Of a stretch of DNA of 64,000 bases, positions 21,466-32,700 are shown one piece after another. This stretch comes from Angiostrongylus vasorum (taxonomy: Eukaryota; Nematoda; Chromadorea; Rhabditida; Metastrongylidae). Made by a program: the position numbers and the translations under genes. Below the pieces are notes generated by a model that saw only the letters and a program-made list of their open reading frames with translations, had not been told where the DNA came from and ran no database searches. Location of the stretch: the NCBI GenBank assembly GCA_018806985.1, contig JADANN010000315.1, forward strand, positions 186,001 to 250,000. The letters run 5' to 3'. The first letter of the stretch is position 1, and the number at the start of each line of letters is the position of its first letter.

Positions 21466-22620
21466 TAACTGGCATTCACAACGCCTAGAGATGATGCAAC
21501 AGATGGACAACAATGGACAAAAGCAGAACGCAAGCGTTTTCTTGGACAACCACTCACACAGTAGCCGGGGATGTCTGTATCTCAGGCCAACCTTCTGCAT
21601 TCTTAGGTGGAAAGGCTTTTAGAATTTCGGAATGGACATCGCGGGCTCCATCATTTCTGAAAGCAGACTGCCATTTCTACGAGGATTGAGCGAGAAAGAA
21701 ACGAATGGAGAGCGCGCTGACTACTGCATTAGCGGTGAAGACGGACATCTCCAAGAAGATGTCCAAATATATGTGAGCACCATCTATTTTCTTGTTTTCG
21801 GATAGCTAGGTGCTGCAGTCTTGGAATGCTTTCTCGGTGGATTCTGCTGCAATTTTAATATGGGTAATAGTATTCCTCAATTACAGATGAAGATGGGCAA
21901 CACTGGTGATGGTCGTGTTAGAGCCGTAGTGTGGATAACAAAACGCGAGTTGACATGTCACAGGAAATCCAGCGGCAGATGCTGCGGTAACGAACGTAAG
22001 GAAGTGTTAGGAGTATTTCCGAACAGAATTGGAATGCTACTGCGTTTTTTCATAAGTCGAAAAATGAGACTTCAATTGCCAGCCTGGTATGAGCGAAGCC
22101 CACGTTTTGTGCTTGACATGTCACCATTATGGCTGTCTTGGACGTATTTACAGAATGATATTACTTTACTCATTTCCGTCGTAGATTCGACCAAATCTAA
22201 ATAATTAATTATAGCTTAATCATTTCTGGTTCTTTTTTTTAGTTTCTGTAACGGTCAACTGCATCTATGTTCCATATTTAGATTGTCGGTACGGTATCAA
22301 CCGTACCATTTACGCCAGTTAAAGGCCTAGAGATCATCAATACGGCAGTTCACGAAAAATCTGTGAACTCATCATCAGCTTACTTCCCTTCGTCAGATTC
22401 CTGCGTGAAGATCGCCGTTCCGAATGTGAAAAGATTAATGAACTTGATAAACCTTTGTTTTCTTTCTTGTTGGTCTTGAGTTGTTTTCTTGTTACGCTTT
22501 TCCCTTCATGATCTTGGCCCGTTCTTCCGTGTTATTCAGATTTATTGAATTGCTGTTTGTAGATTTATCTTCTATCCCATTACTCTTCTACTGCTTACTA
22601 AGGAAAAAGGGACTGCATTG
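21466..22620. other. Mostly unassigned; short RTE C-terminal scrap at 21480-21560
   Basis: Around 21490-21560 the words ACAGATGGACAACAATGG and CAGAACGCAAGCGTTTTCTT match the end of the RTE remnant at 23730-23830 (protein motif WTxTECKR-type). The open frames 21821-22204 and 22481-22771 show no known domain or splice support. Confidence 0.45.
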
Positions 22621-22624
22621 GTTG

Positions 22625-22790
22625 TTATGGCGGTTATGCGAGCACTGTACTAGTTCAATCACGCCCTATGCCCACCAATCGACTGTTCTCTACGATGTGG
22701 GGAAATCGATACCAAACTTGTTTGGGAAAAGTCCTCTCTCCGCAATCTGCGTGGAGACGCACTCAGTCTGATCTGAATCTGAAGAAGTGT
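22625..22790 (+). repeat. SINE family A remnant
   Basis: A decayed tRNA-like head with box-B-like TAGTTCAATCACGCC is followed by the core GGGGAAATCGATACCAAACT, TTGTTTGGGAAAA, and part of the body. Confidence 0.6.
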
Positions 22791-23830
22791 CATCGGGACA
22801 TTTGCGACTATACTGTTCCGCTATCCCCTTGATGAACGACGATGGGACTATTACTAGGTATCGTTATGATATGGAATTGATAAGGAAAACGTTTTATACC
22901 AATCTTTTCTGTTCCATAATCCTCGTCTGGGACCTTGAAACAAAGGCATTTCCAAAGAATTTATATACATTTGTCGTTTGACAGCACCAAAACGAATTCA
23001 GTCCTATCAGGGGTCATGGAACAAGTAGTGCACCTGTCCTACATATGAACAAGCAGCCAGTTGTCGGAAATGCAACACAAATTTACGGCTTTTTCACCGA
23101 CCCCTCACCACACTCGTAGGAAAATAGGTTCAATAAAGCGACACAATAGCATGAAAGCTCTTTACTGCCGCACTGAAATGGATAACGAACACATTCGATT
23201 GGGACCAGAACTAGGCACGTATTAATGGAAAATTCCTATCAAATCCTCGTTTCCTGGATTACATCACTTTTTGAGTAGTGCCAATGAATTGCAGAAAAGA
23301 TGGTCAATGAGCTCCACGAAGGAAGAAGAAGGATTACTGGCTCGCAAATAAATAGGGAGAAGTCCTAGTTCATGAAGCACTCATGGTCAGAAGGCGCACA
23401 AATCCAATTACGGAGACCAGCATTCAGAAAAACATGGATAACAAGAAAACCACCGTCGCTCTAACGAACCTAGGACTCCGCTCTCAGGTTTTCGATTCAA
23501 GACTCCTGCCTGTCTCCTTATGTACCAGAAACATGAGCTAATAATTAAACCACGCCAAGAAATCTGCACACCACCCAAGGAAGAGTTTGACGATGTCTTC
23601 TAAAAATTTCACCGGCACTCACAATACCTAAACTGAATCCGCTACACAGATCTTCGCAGCCTATCTTATTTTCGAGATCCAGGGCAATATACATTGCTAG
23701 CTAAGCACAGAATGGGCGGTCACATAATAAGAAGAAAGATATCAGACGGATGGAAAGAACGGTGGAGTGGACAACAACAGAATGCAAGCGTCTTCTCGGG
23801 CAACCACTCAAACGGTGGCCTATGTGCTCA
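22791..23830 (+). mobile_element. RTE-clade LINE remnant, no intact domain
   Basis: Pieces appear in RTE order: LIRKTFYTNLFCS (22885), FDSTKTNSVLSGVMEQVVHL (near 22976), MVNELHEGRRRITGSQINRE (near 23300, after the lost FADD) and a final AKHRMGGHIIRRKISDGW (23700), with many stops between. It is a distinct, older lineage than RTE-1. A SINE A core follows directly. Confidence 0.7.
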
Positions 23831-23834
23831 CCAA

Positions 23835-23950
23835 TACACTCACTTCCTCGAAGTCGGGATATTGGCACCAGACATGTCTGGGAAAAGTTCTCTCTGCGAA
23901 ATCCTTGCGGAGACGCTCTTGCCCAGCTATCTGGGGACTCAAGTTAGAGT
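23835..23950 (+). repeat. SINE family A fragment
   Basis: It begins at the core (GGGATATTGGCACCAGACAT, GTCTGGGAAAAGTTCTCTCT) and continues into the body; the tRNA-like head is missing. Confidence 0.65.
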
Positions 23951-24139
23951 AGACTTGGAGTACGCGCAGTATATCTAGAAGATAGGTCGTATAGAAAACA
24001 AACTGATAAAAGCATTGCTTTTCTAATTTATGAGGACATCTTTTTATGAGAGACGAATTTTGGAACTATTACCTAAGAAAACCTGGTGTAAGCTGTTCCG
24101 CTGAGAAGCAACTGCAGGCTTAAAAAAACTGTTCTTAAA

Positions 24140-24500
24140 TACAACCACAATGATGGTCAGATATTTGCAAAATTCCGGACAGCAGGTGCCTGCGGTGGGG
24201 AACGAACGCGCTATTGTCCTTTCGGTGAGTAACGCCTTCACCACCACACCATGCGGGTCCTTCGTTTCACCTGTCTCTCAGCTAGTTCTATCGATCTTTT
24301 GCCATCAGCAATCACCGTCAACGGGATTGATATGGGGGAGCCCAAATCGGCATTGAACCCAGTTAAGCTGAGGCTATAGTTTTAATCACAATCTTAACCT
24401 TATTATTTACTGCCTATGGAAGTTATATTTCGCAACATACCCTGCCGTTAAAAAGAATAGGCAATAAATAAAGAGGTTAAAGATCATAATGTTTTACTTT
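24140..24500 (-). repeat. SINE family B copy
   Basis: Near full-length: CACAATGATGGTCAGATATT, GGGGAACGAACGCGCTATTG, the CAATCACCGTCAACGGGATT block, CATTGAACCCAGTTAAGCTG, then the AATAAATAAAGAGGTTAA flank. Confidence 0.75.
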
Positions 24501-24544
24501 TTATTCGCTTCCTACTAGAACTTTTCATGGCAAGATATTATGCG

Positions 24545-24688
24545 AAATACAACCACAACTAAGCTGAGGTATTTGTAAAGCTGCGAACCGCAGGTGTATG
24601 GGGTGGGGAACGCGCTATTACCCTTTCCGGGGGCTAACACGTTTACCACCACACCTTGCGGTTTTTATTTGTTTTTGTTCCCGAAGCA
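24545..24688 (-). repeat. SINE family B, truncated
   Basis: It carries only the distal half (GCTGAGGTATTTGTAAAGCT to CACCACACCTTGCGGTT) and abuts a family C element. Confidence 0.7.
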
Positions 24689-24694
24689 AGAATT

Positions 24695-25080
24695 GGCATC
24701 CCAACGTTTTACTGCCTCATCGTGGCTGGGAGGTGTGTTCCTGGGTGTTAGACTGCGATGTACAGCGGGGGGGGTAGGCAGGGCTCCCAAGTTGAGGAGT
24801 CCGGCGTTTCCATCAGGAAGCGTAGCTAAGAGTAAACCAATACCAGGATCCGCCACCGTCTTGGTATCAAAGTCGCACTGTGGTAAATCTCTCTCTGATC
24901 CACAAGGACTGCGACTGCCTGTGGTGGTGAAGACCTGGGGCGCACTTTAGCCAGGCTGACCTCGGGAATTCAGCGAACCATAATGGTTTAACTAGCAAAT
25001 CTCAGAAAAAATGGAGATTATGCTGGGGCCCGCACAAGCGGTGAGGACGGGCCACTCAAGTATCAAGCAAGTATGTAAGA
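24695..25080 (+). repeat. Repeat family C copy
   Basis: Near full-length: CCCAACGTTTTACTGCCTCA start, GACTGCGATGTACAGCGGGG, internal blocks, GCTGGGGCCCGCACAAGCGG end and a TCAAGTATCAAGCAAGTA tail. Confidence 0.9.
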
Positions 25081-25890
25081 ATTGGAGGACTAAAGCTCTG
25101 AAATGGTTAGTAAAAGGCTCTAGTAACTAGATAGTTGTCTTTCCACATTTCCTTTTTTCTTTACACAAAGGCATAACAAGACTGCAGGCAGCTGGTCTCG
25201 ATTCTGGTTTTGTGCTAAATTTACTGAAAGTCTTTCATTGCAGGTTTTATTCATTGTATTTCAAGATGAAACCGACGCATTACTGCAAAAGAACAGCTGT
25301 TCAGTTTTGACGCACTAGTTATTGAAAGTCAGTAATTCCCAAGGTTCTCTTCTCGTCCCAGTGAACTTAATGTCCACTTCAACACCAAGCATTCATTGGG
25401 AGTTCGGAACTGATAACAGCCGCGGTTGTTTGCTCAAAGATAAGCTTGACGGAGTTCTATGTGGTCACATCTGATAAAATGTTAAAGAGATAGGTGACAA
25501 AAGATTGTCTTAGGCAGACAACAAATCAACTTTCTACGCCGCTGTTTTCAACATCGAGTCGTGCCGAAGTTTATAAAACGAAAGCGACTTCACGAGATAT
25601 GCAGGCCAACCAAAGGACAGCGAATAAGTACGACGCATCGAAATGGACCTGCTTAGAGCCGTACTACGAAGCAAATGGAACGTAATGTACACCAGAATGA
25701 AGAAGTGTGTGTCGAAGAAACATATTTGTGCTATGTATTTGGAGGATCACCTTTGGACGAGAATAGTTGGTGTGTCAATATTGATATGCAATAATATTAG
25801 GTCTAATGCCAAAATAATTCTACAACGAAAGTTCGGGAGTCTTTTGAGTAATTTACATATCTCGGCTTCAAGAAACCATAAAAAGAATTA
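25081..25890. other. Unassigned DNA
   Basis: No supported gene. The open frames at 25494-25903 have no known domain and may be the decayed 5' region of PLE-2. Confidence 0.4.
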
Positions 25891-25894
25891 TTTG

Positions 25895-27750
25895 CGCTTC
25901 TGATAGCAGTAAAAATACAGCTGACAATGCACCAAGAAAATCCAGGATCACCGTAATTGAGGGTATGACCGTAGCTGAGAGCGCGCGCTCACTATTAGAA
26001 TTGGGCCCAAGCTTTGCACCATCACAACCCATTTCTAAGGCAACCGTGCGTAGGATCGCATGCAATTTGTATGAGCATCAAGATCGACTCCGCTATCAGA
26101 CCAGGGAGGAAATATTGAATAAAAAAGGAAGGTCAAGAAGTGGAGAGACTACTACCGTCTTCTCTTCCTAGAGCGTTTTTTAGACAGCAGGACCCTAACG
26201 TAGAAGTTGATACGAAATTCCCCATGTTTTCGGACGACTTTCTCAAAACCCTAAATCATCATTGCGTTAGAAAGTTTGTCTCTAACCTTACAGCCGCACA
26301 AAAAATGTAGACTGCGAGAAATTAGAGATTTAATTAGTTCAAAGACCATTAGATTATCAGTTAGCGATAAGGGGGAGAGTTTGTAGTTATTCCTCGCCAG
26401 ATAGATGTTGAGATAACATCTTAGTAATGCTGCTCTTTATCGCCCATCATCTGGAAAGGAATACAAAAGACAATACCGAAAACTTAACAGCCAACAGGTC
26501 AAAGTAGCAAAGACAGCAGACTTAAAACAATCTGTTTTCTTGCACAATAAAATAGACAGGCCAACGTGTCCCGTCTTATACTTACTTATTAAAACATAAG
26601 TTTAGTATCAGTTGATGATCTTGCGTCAACGAACCCAACATCCTTTAAGGGTAGACCCATCATCAGCTGCGCAGACGGGCCAACGGATAGAATAACATGG
26701 TTTCTAAGACTAATACTAGCGAAACTGCTTAACCACATCCCAGCTCATCTCGCGAACACCCAAATGTTCCTTGAACGTCTACGTAACGCGTCTCCCTAAC
26801 AACGCATACGTGATGGAGTCCTTCGACGTTACTGCGCTCTACACCAACGTATCGAATGCAAGCCATCCACGAACTTCTTGTTAAACATGAAGGAGGAATA
26901 CATATGCATGGCTTGTCTATTCAGCAGCTTATGGCTCTCTAAAAAGAGTGTCCAAACTGCTCGATCTTCAGATGGTCTGGGAAATATTACGCGCAAATGA
27001 GAGGGCTGGCAATGGGACGACGATTGGCACCAAGTCTTTCCGTCGCGTTCATGTTTAAAGTGGATCCCGTTATCGATCGCCGGCCGCTACTCTACTGCAG
27101 ATACATAGATGACTGCTTTGTCATTTTCTCTACTAAAGAGGCGACGAGATAGGTTTAAAAAGGAGAGCGATGCTTCAAAACCAAACACTTGGCAAAAAAG
27201 AAGGTCCTATGTTGCCCTACTAGCGGTTAAGTAAGTACAGCTATAAAACGATGCTTAAGAAAGGGAGGTGTAGAGGAATCGGTAGCGATAGTTGAAATAC
27301 CACCCGATTCCCTTCGTCGTCAATTAGTTCGTAACCGCCTATACGACCGTCTATGTGAAACAACAAATTGCGTAATCTGTCCTTATGGTAGGGACGGTGA
27401 TTGCATGAGTTCAGGTACGTTATGCCTATTCTCTTGTAGTACTTGCGGAGACGAATATATTGGCGAAACGGGCAGACCTCTGTGTACCCGTATAAAAAGA
27501 ATACCTAGATGGCAATCGGAAACTAAGACAAAGTACCCAACAAGGCACGCATAGGATACAAAAGCATAGCGGAGAGAAGTAAAAGGTAAAAAGTCAAATC
27601 CTTGCACAGGAGACTAAAACACCAGGGCGAAAACTTCATGAGGCTTTTTGGATAGATGCCAAAACCCTACAACGATGAGCAGGGAGGAATGCCCCGAGAT
27701 CACACGTAATTTCGCGTCGTACCTTCGCATCGATCGCTGATGTGGTGTGG
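25895..27750 (+). mobile_element. PLE-2: Penelope-like element, heavily broken
   Basis: It shares the block order of PLE-1: ARSLLELGPSFAPSQPISKA (about 25980), the decayed LSVSDKG segment (about 26350), the IISC...GPTDRITWF region (about 26670), LAMGRRLAPSLSVAFMFKVD (27007), YIDD at 27102-27113, NCVICPYGRDGDC (27370), and EYIGETGRPLCTRIKR (27450). It is uninterrupted by the RTE and so shows what the PLE-1 insertion site looked like. Frameshifts and deletions after YIDD leave no intact protein; the LEAFWI end is near 27650. Confidence 0.85.
27345..27580 (+). pseudogene. PLE-2 GIY-YIG domain remnant
   Basis: Cysteine motif CVICPYGRDGDC, then SGTLCLFSCSTCGDEYIGET and GRPLCTRIKR. The GIY strand is altered to GTL, but the YIG triplet and the following Arg are kept. 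A frame change follows. Confidence 0.75.
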
Positions 27751-27970
27751 TGCAGTCGTCAAACAAATGCGACGCTGATCAGCGGCTCTTCCTCGGTGAA
27801 AGGCACGTAAAAACGGTGGGTTTTTTCGAGAAGCTGTTGACCATGTGACTGCTATTTAGATTCTCATCTTTCTGTATGCATTATTGAAGCGTTTGACATA
27901 GTAAATTGCTGGTACATCCTGTAGTAACTCCCACGTCCGACTTTCTATTAACCTCGGCATTGATTGAATA

Positions 27971-29028
27971 ATTCTTTCTGCTTCTGTTTAGCAAACACGA
28001 GGTGTTATTTTATTTCTTTATTTACGTACAAGCTGACGTTTCGGCGGATTTCGCCTTCCTCAGAGCCTGGAAAGGTCATGTTGACAGCAATCTATTCGGC
28101 CAAACACCTCCATAACCAAACAGAGAAAACGCTGAACCAAGATTTCAATCACATTGAACACAGCTTTGCACACTCACCGCTTTCCATGAGGCTTCCACTG
28201 AGTATGTCGCGTGGAGACCAACCGCACAGAGTTCACATGGAAGCGTAATATGCCCCTCCCATCAAAATGACAGCCTTATATACTGCCCAATGTCACGCGT
28301 GATAATGAGGCATTCTTCACTGCGGCTCATTTTCGGATTTCTGGAATTAATCCAGAACGCCTCGAGAGTTTTGCGCGCTTGTGTTCTCGATTCCTGCGCG
28401 AGGATCGTGACACGTACTTCAAAGTCCTCCCCGCTATGTCTCTGGGTCCTATGCGTGCCCTAGTGGGGTATTTGGTTTTACGTTTGCCGACTAGGTGTTC
28501 TTTTATACGGACACAGAGGGGTCTGCCGTTTCGCCAATGTATTCGTCTCCGCACGTCTTACAGGGAGATCAGATAAACTGTACCCGAGCTCATGCAATCA
28601 CCGTCTCTACCATTAGGGCAAACTATGCAATTTTGCGTTGCACATAGACGGTTATATTGGACGTTACGGACTAGCTGGCGCCTAACATTACTCAGTGGCT
28701 TTTCAACTACGTCTACCGAATTCTCTAGACCCGCCCTTCTTAAGCGGCGTTTTATAGCTGCACTTATATCATTTGAGATGAAGGGTAGGATAAACAGGGA
28801 CCATTTTATCGCTAGAGTTGTCGTTTGGAGGCCTAGGATTTTCTCTACACCTGTCCCGAGCTACAGTTTCGTAGCCATTAGAAATGGCTATTTGCCGAGC
28901 CAAGTTGCGGGACTCCTCTCTCTGCTCTCTTCCCGTGCACACGTTGGTTGCTGTTGAAACATGTTTCTTACCAGCGCCCTTTTCGTGTGAGAGGGGTGAG
29001 AGGAGAGGGTAATGAACCAAGATGTTTT
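27971..29028 (-). mobile_element. PLE-3a: 5'-truncated PLE, left arm
   Basis: On the minus strand it starts within the post-YIDD RT segment (KNILVHYP), then LARQIAISNGYE, the NRLYDRL and cysteine region, a broken GIY-YIG domain, LEAF-like end, and a tail with a hammerhead-like motif (28031-28066). The 118-bp tail segment absent from the right arm is related to sequence in intron 4 of the DNAJC3 gene. Confidence 0.85.
28031..28066 (-). ncRNA. Hammerhead-like motif in PLE-3a tail
   Basis: On the minus strand: GGCT, CTGAGGA, AGGCG-AAATC-CGCC, GAAA, CGTC, AGCT. The cleavage triplet GTC and both conserved cores are kept; stem I is GGCT/AGCT with one wobble. Confidence 0.55.
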
Positions 29029-29056
29029 TGATTACTTGGCTTTCGTTCATTGGTTC

Positions 29057-29998
29057 AAAACATCTTGGTTCATTACCTCTCCTCTCACCCCTCTCACACG
29101 AAGAGGGCGCTGGTAAGAAACATGTTTCAACAGCAACCAACGTGTGCACGGGAAGACAGCAGAGAGAGAGTCCCGCAACTTGGCTCGGCAAATAGCCATT
29201 TCTAATGGCTACGAAACTGCAGCTCGGGACAGGTGTAGAGGAAATCCTAGGCCTCCAAATGACAACTCTAGCGATAAAATGGTCCCGTTTATCTTACCCT
29301 TCATCTCAAATGATGTAAGTGCAGCTATAAAACGCTGCTTAGGAAGGGCGGGTCTAGAGAATTCGGTAAACGTGGTTGAAATGCCACCGAGTAATCTTAG
29401 GCGCCAGCTAGTTCGTAACCGCCTATATGACCGTCTATGTGCAACGCAAAATTGCATAGTTTGCCCTAATGGTAGAGACGGTGATTGCATGGGCTCGGGT
29501 ATAGTTTGTCTGATCTCCTGCGGGGCGTGCGGAGACGAATACATTGGCGAAAGGGGTAGACAACTCTGTGTCTGCATAAAGAACACCTAGTCGGTAAACT
29601 TAAACCAAATACACCCATTAGGCACGCATAGGGACCCAGAGACATAACGGGGAGGACTTTGAAGTACGGTTCACGATCCCGCACAGGAATCGAGAACACA
29701 AGCGTGCAAAACTCTTGAGGCGTTCTGAATTAATTCCAGAAGTCCGAAAATGATCCTCAAGGAAGACTGCCTCATTATCACGCGTGATATTGGGTAGTAT
29801 ATAAGCCAGTTATTCTGATGCGATGGGCACATTACGCTTCCATGTGAACTCTGTGCGGTTGGTCTCCACGCGACATACTCAGTGGAAGCCTCATAGAAAG
29901 CGGCTCTGAGGAAGGCGAAATCCGCCGAAACGTCAGCTTGTACGTAAATAAAGAAATAAAATAACACCTCGTGTTTGCTAAACAGAAGCAGAAAGAAT
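29057..29998 (+). mobile_element. PLE-3b: 5'-truncated PLE, right arm
   Basis: Same truncation point as the left arm. A frame open from 29144 to 29590 reads SRNLARQIAISNGYETAARD, FISNDVSAAIKRCLGRAGLE, NCIVCPNGRDGDCMGSGIVC and CGDEYIGERGRQLC, ending at a TAG in the Arg-Ile-Lys-Glu-His region (CIKNT). The frame has one in-frame stop in the middle of the nuclease, so it is dead. The tail runs to 29998. Confidence 0.85.
29902..29937 (+). ncRNA. Hammerhead-like motif in PLE-3b tail
   Basis: GGCT, CTGAGGA, AGGCG-AAATC-CGCC, GAAA, CGTC, AGCT: mirror copy of 28031-28066. Confidence 0.55.
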
Positions 29999-30190
29999 AG
30001 TAAATTGCATACCACTATACCCTTCTGGGCTCTGAAGAAGGAGACTCTGCCGAAACGTCAGCTACCGTTGTGTTGCGTGTGTGTTATTCTATGGAACTAA
30101 ACGTATGCTGTTTAACGACTTCACGATTGCTAAGAGAGAAAACAGCGAATTCATATTCCAATGCCGAGGTTAATAGAAATGCGATCCAGA
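29999..30190 (+). mobile_element. Additional PLE tail fragment
   Basis: Directly after the palindrome is another tail with a hammerhead-like motif (30028-30064: GGCT, CTGAAGA, GAAA, CGTC, AGCT; stem II poor). A CCGAGGTTAATAGAAATG segment follows, also seen in inverted form at about 27945-27960. Tandem tails are typical of PLE arrays. Confidence 0.6.
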
Positions 30191-30194
30191 GATA

Positions 30195-31510
30195 GGTGAG
30201 TTTCAACCCAACCTCTTCGCAGTGTAGCAAAGTCCGGTGCTCGCAAAATTGTTTCGTGTACCTTAGGCACACCAACTGCCTAACAGGTTTGGATATGCAT
30301 CATTTCTGATCTGCTTTCACTATTTCCTATAGCTTTTTCGGGCCAACAAAAACTGCTTCGTATTATACCTTTGCCATCCTGAACAATAAGATTAATTTAG
30401 ATTCAACAAGCGTAACATAGCGATACGGCTGCTTCCACGCTCCAGCGGCGTGCCGTTGCTCACTAAGAGATGCTTTTCGCAAACGATCTCTTTACATCCA
30501 TGCTGCGTTCTAATCAAGCGGCACTTGTTACAAGGCCTTGCCACACATCATACAAAGAGGACATGATTGTTAGTTCAGCGCTCAAACATTAGAATGCAAG
30601 AAATTTTGGACATTTGATCGCTTCTTTGCGTCTGAAACATAATGGCGTTTCAACCCTTGAGTTACTTTTTAGATTCAAGTTCTGGATCTGGAAGCACGTC
30701 ATTGCTACGGTGCGATTCATTCAAAGCAAATCAGGTATAGAAAACCGGCACCACTGGCAACATTTTGTCGGACGCAGCAAGCATTACGATGCCTCATAGT
30801 AATACCGTAAGTGCTTTGTTTTCGGTATAGCTCGAACGTCGCTGTGAAGATTTCGCAGCTGAACCATTCATTGGCAATGGGGAGCATGAACATCGAATAC
30901 CACAGCATAGCCTTAGAATGAGTTACCTTTAAATTGCTAGAAATTGCATGAAGCAGTGAGTAGTAGGTCAAACATGTGGGGCTATCTCTGGTGGCATCGT
31001 TGCACGACTATCACTCGCACGAAGCAATCACTAGTGCATACCTTTTGAAGATCTCACCAATTGTTCACCTGTATTGTTGGAGGAAGGACCGTGCAATTGT
31101 TTTTTAGTTCAAATCGAAAATTATAAGCTCAAATTTGAGCGTTTATATCAGAAGGAAACTAAGCGTTTTCACTGATTTGAACAATTCTTTAGTTCACGAT
31201 CACCAAAATTTGAGAAATTTTTCTTCTTGAAGCGCAATGTGCCTTAAAGGTTAGAAGTGGTCCGTAATAAACTCGCTGTCATTGGTGCGATCCCATACAC
31301 GTTCTCATCAAACCTTCCATCCTTCCAGGAGCGGCACATTAGTACCAGAATTACCAAGGAGGACTATAGCACTGATTTGGTATATCTAGGCAAAGCACTG
31401 AATTATACACGCCATATATCAACTATCCATTCAATCACTTCTAACGATGTTTGAAGTCGTACGCAACCCGCATACCTCGGTAAACGATGAACGCCAATCT
31501 TTCATCATTA
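30195..31510. other. Unassigned DNA
   Basis: No supported gene or repeat is seen. Confidence 0.4.
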
Positions 31511-31516
31511 TTCTCG

Positions 31517-31770
31517 CTTGTAGCGCAGTAGATAGAGGGTTCGTTTCAATACACTTGTGATCGATCGAAGCCTTCCATCTCTCCGAGTTCGGCAAATTGG
31601 TACCGGACTTATCTCGGAGAGTAACAGCATTGACTCGATTAATCGATAGGGCACCACGAGTAACTGCATAGAAGAGAAATACATTTGGTCAGTTCCAACG
31701 ATGCTTTGTCGAACCCATGGTGCATCTGTCAGAGATTGAACAACGCTGAGCCTTTATCCTTTGTTGTTGT
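31517..31770 (+). repeat. SINE family D copy
   Basis: tRNA-like head TTGTAGCGCAGTAGATAGAG with box-B-like TGTGATCGATCGAAG, core CGGCAAATTGGTACCGGACT, and body ending with the block around ACGATGCTTTGTCGAACC and TTGAACAACGCTGAGCC. The core flank here (CTTCCATCTCTCCGAGTTCG) is the closest of all D copies to family A. Confidence 0.75.
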
Positions 31771-31920
31771 CTTGCTTAATTTTCCACAAGATTTCCTGTT
31801 GGTACATTTTAAAATACTCCTTTTTGCCAGCGATTCTGGTCTTCTTCACCAGCTTATAAGGCTGTCTTGTAGAAATCAAGCATTTGGGTGCAAAATTTGG
31901 GTGATTTTTTGATTTCCTGT

Positions 31921-32126
31921 TGCTTTTCTAGCCATCGATATAATTTTGTAGGGAAAACGGGACGAGAAAGAGATGCGGACTTCCCGATAGACTTTGAGGC
32001 TATGACCAGAAGACAGGAGTTCTTGCTTTTCTAGCTATCGATATAACTTTATAGGAAAAGCAAGACGGTGAAGATATGCGGACTTCCCGATAGACTTTCA
32101 GGCTATCATGAGAAGACATGAGATTT
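31921..32126. repeat. Tandem duplication, two units of about 103 bp
   Basis: TGCTTTTCTAGCCATCGATA at 31921 recurs at 32024 as TGCTTTTCTAGCTATCGATA. GCGGACTTCCCGATAGACTT occurs in both units. Homology covers the whole period. Confidence 0.85.
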
Positions 32127-32209
32127 TGGTATACCAAGTTTCAAGATCACTGAATGAATGGATAACGCTTACTTCAGGAGTGACTTGCACTTGATGTATT
32201 TATTAAGTT

Positions 32210-32460
32210 ACACAACCACAATTGTACTGGAATATTTACAAAACTTGGTCACCCTAGTTCTGCTTCGAACCCGCAATTACTCTTCCCAGGAGCTCACGTG
32301 CTAGCCGCTGAACCACCAATGCTCTTTCTTTGCCTTTCCCTCAGCATTGTTTTCCCCGCCAGTGCCATCAGAAATCAACTGTCAACGGGATTAATCTGGT
32401 GAGCAGAAATTGGCATTAAACCTGGTAGAGCTAAGGCTGTAGTCGAAATCACATTGCATA
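32210..32460 (-). repeat. SINE family B copy, diverged
   Basis: Blocks in order: CACAATTGTACTGGAATATT, GAACCCGCAATTACTCTTCC, GCTCACGTGCTAGCCGCTGA, AATCAACTGTCAACGGGATT, GAGCTAAGGCTGTAGTCGAA. The tRNA-like strand is minus. Confidence 0.65.
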
Positions 32461-32504
32461 ACTTTTTATCTGCTGCCTATTTTTCTCACGTCACGGTGTA
32501 ACGT

Positions 32505-32700
32505 AGGACACAATAACTATGATGCTGAGATATTTGCAAAACTTGGATCCCAGGCCAAATCGAACCTAGATTACCCTTTTCGGGAGCTCACGTGTTGACC
32601 ACTGCACCACTGAGGCTATTGTCTTGCTTCTCTCTCACACAGTTTTTTCACAACTTGTGCCATCAGGAATCATCCGTATTATGACACAGCTGTTTAATTT
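32505..32700 (-). repeat. SINE family B copy, second in tandem
   Basis: It repeats the start of the preceding copy (ACTATGATGCTGAGATATTT, GCTCACGTGTTGACCACTGC) in the same orientation and fades after about 200 bp. Confidence 0.6.

Larger units (their letters stand above)
27971..29998. repeat. Long inverted repeat of two PLE 3' halves
   Basis: 27971-29028 and 29057-29998 are reverse complements of each other around a 28-bp spacer. By eye the arms differ by scattered substitutions and small indels, plus one indel of about 118 bp (28066-28183, present only in the left arm). Each arm is a PLE 3' half with its tail pointing outward, so the two are head to head and both start just after the RT catalytic region. 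Confidence 0.9.
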
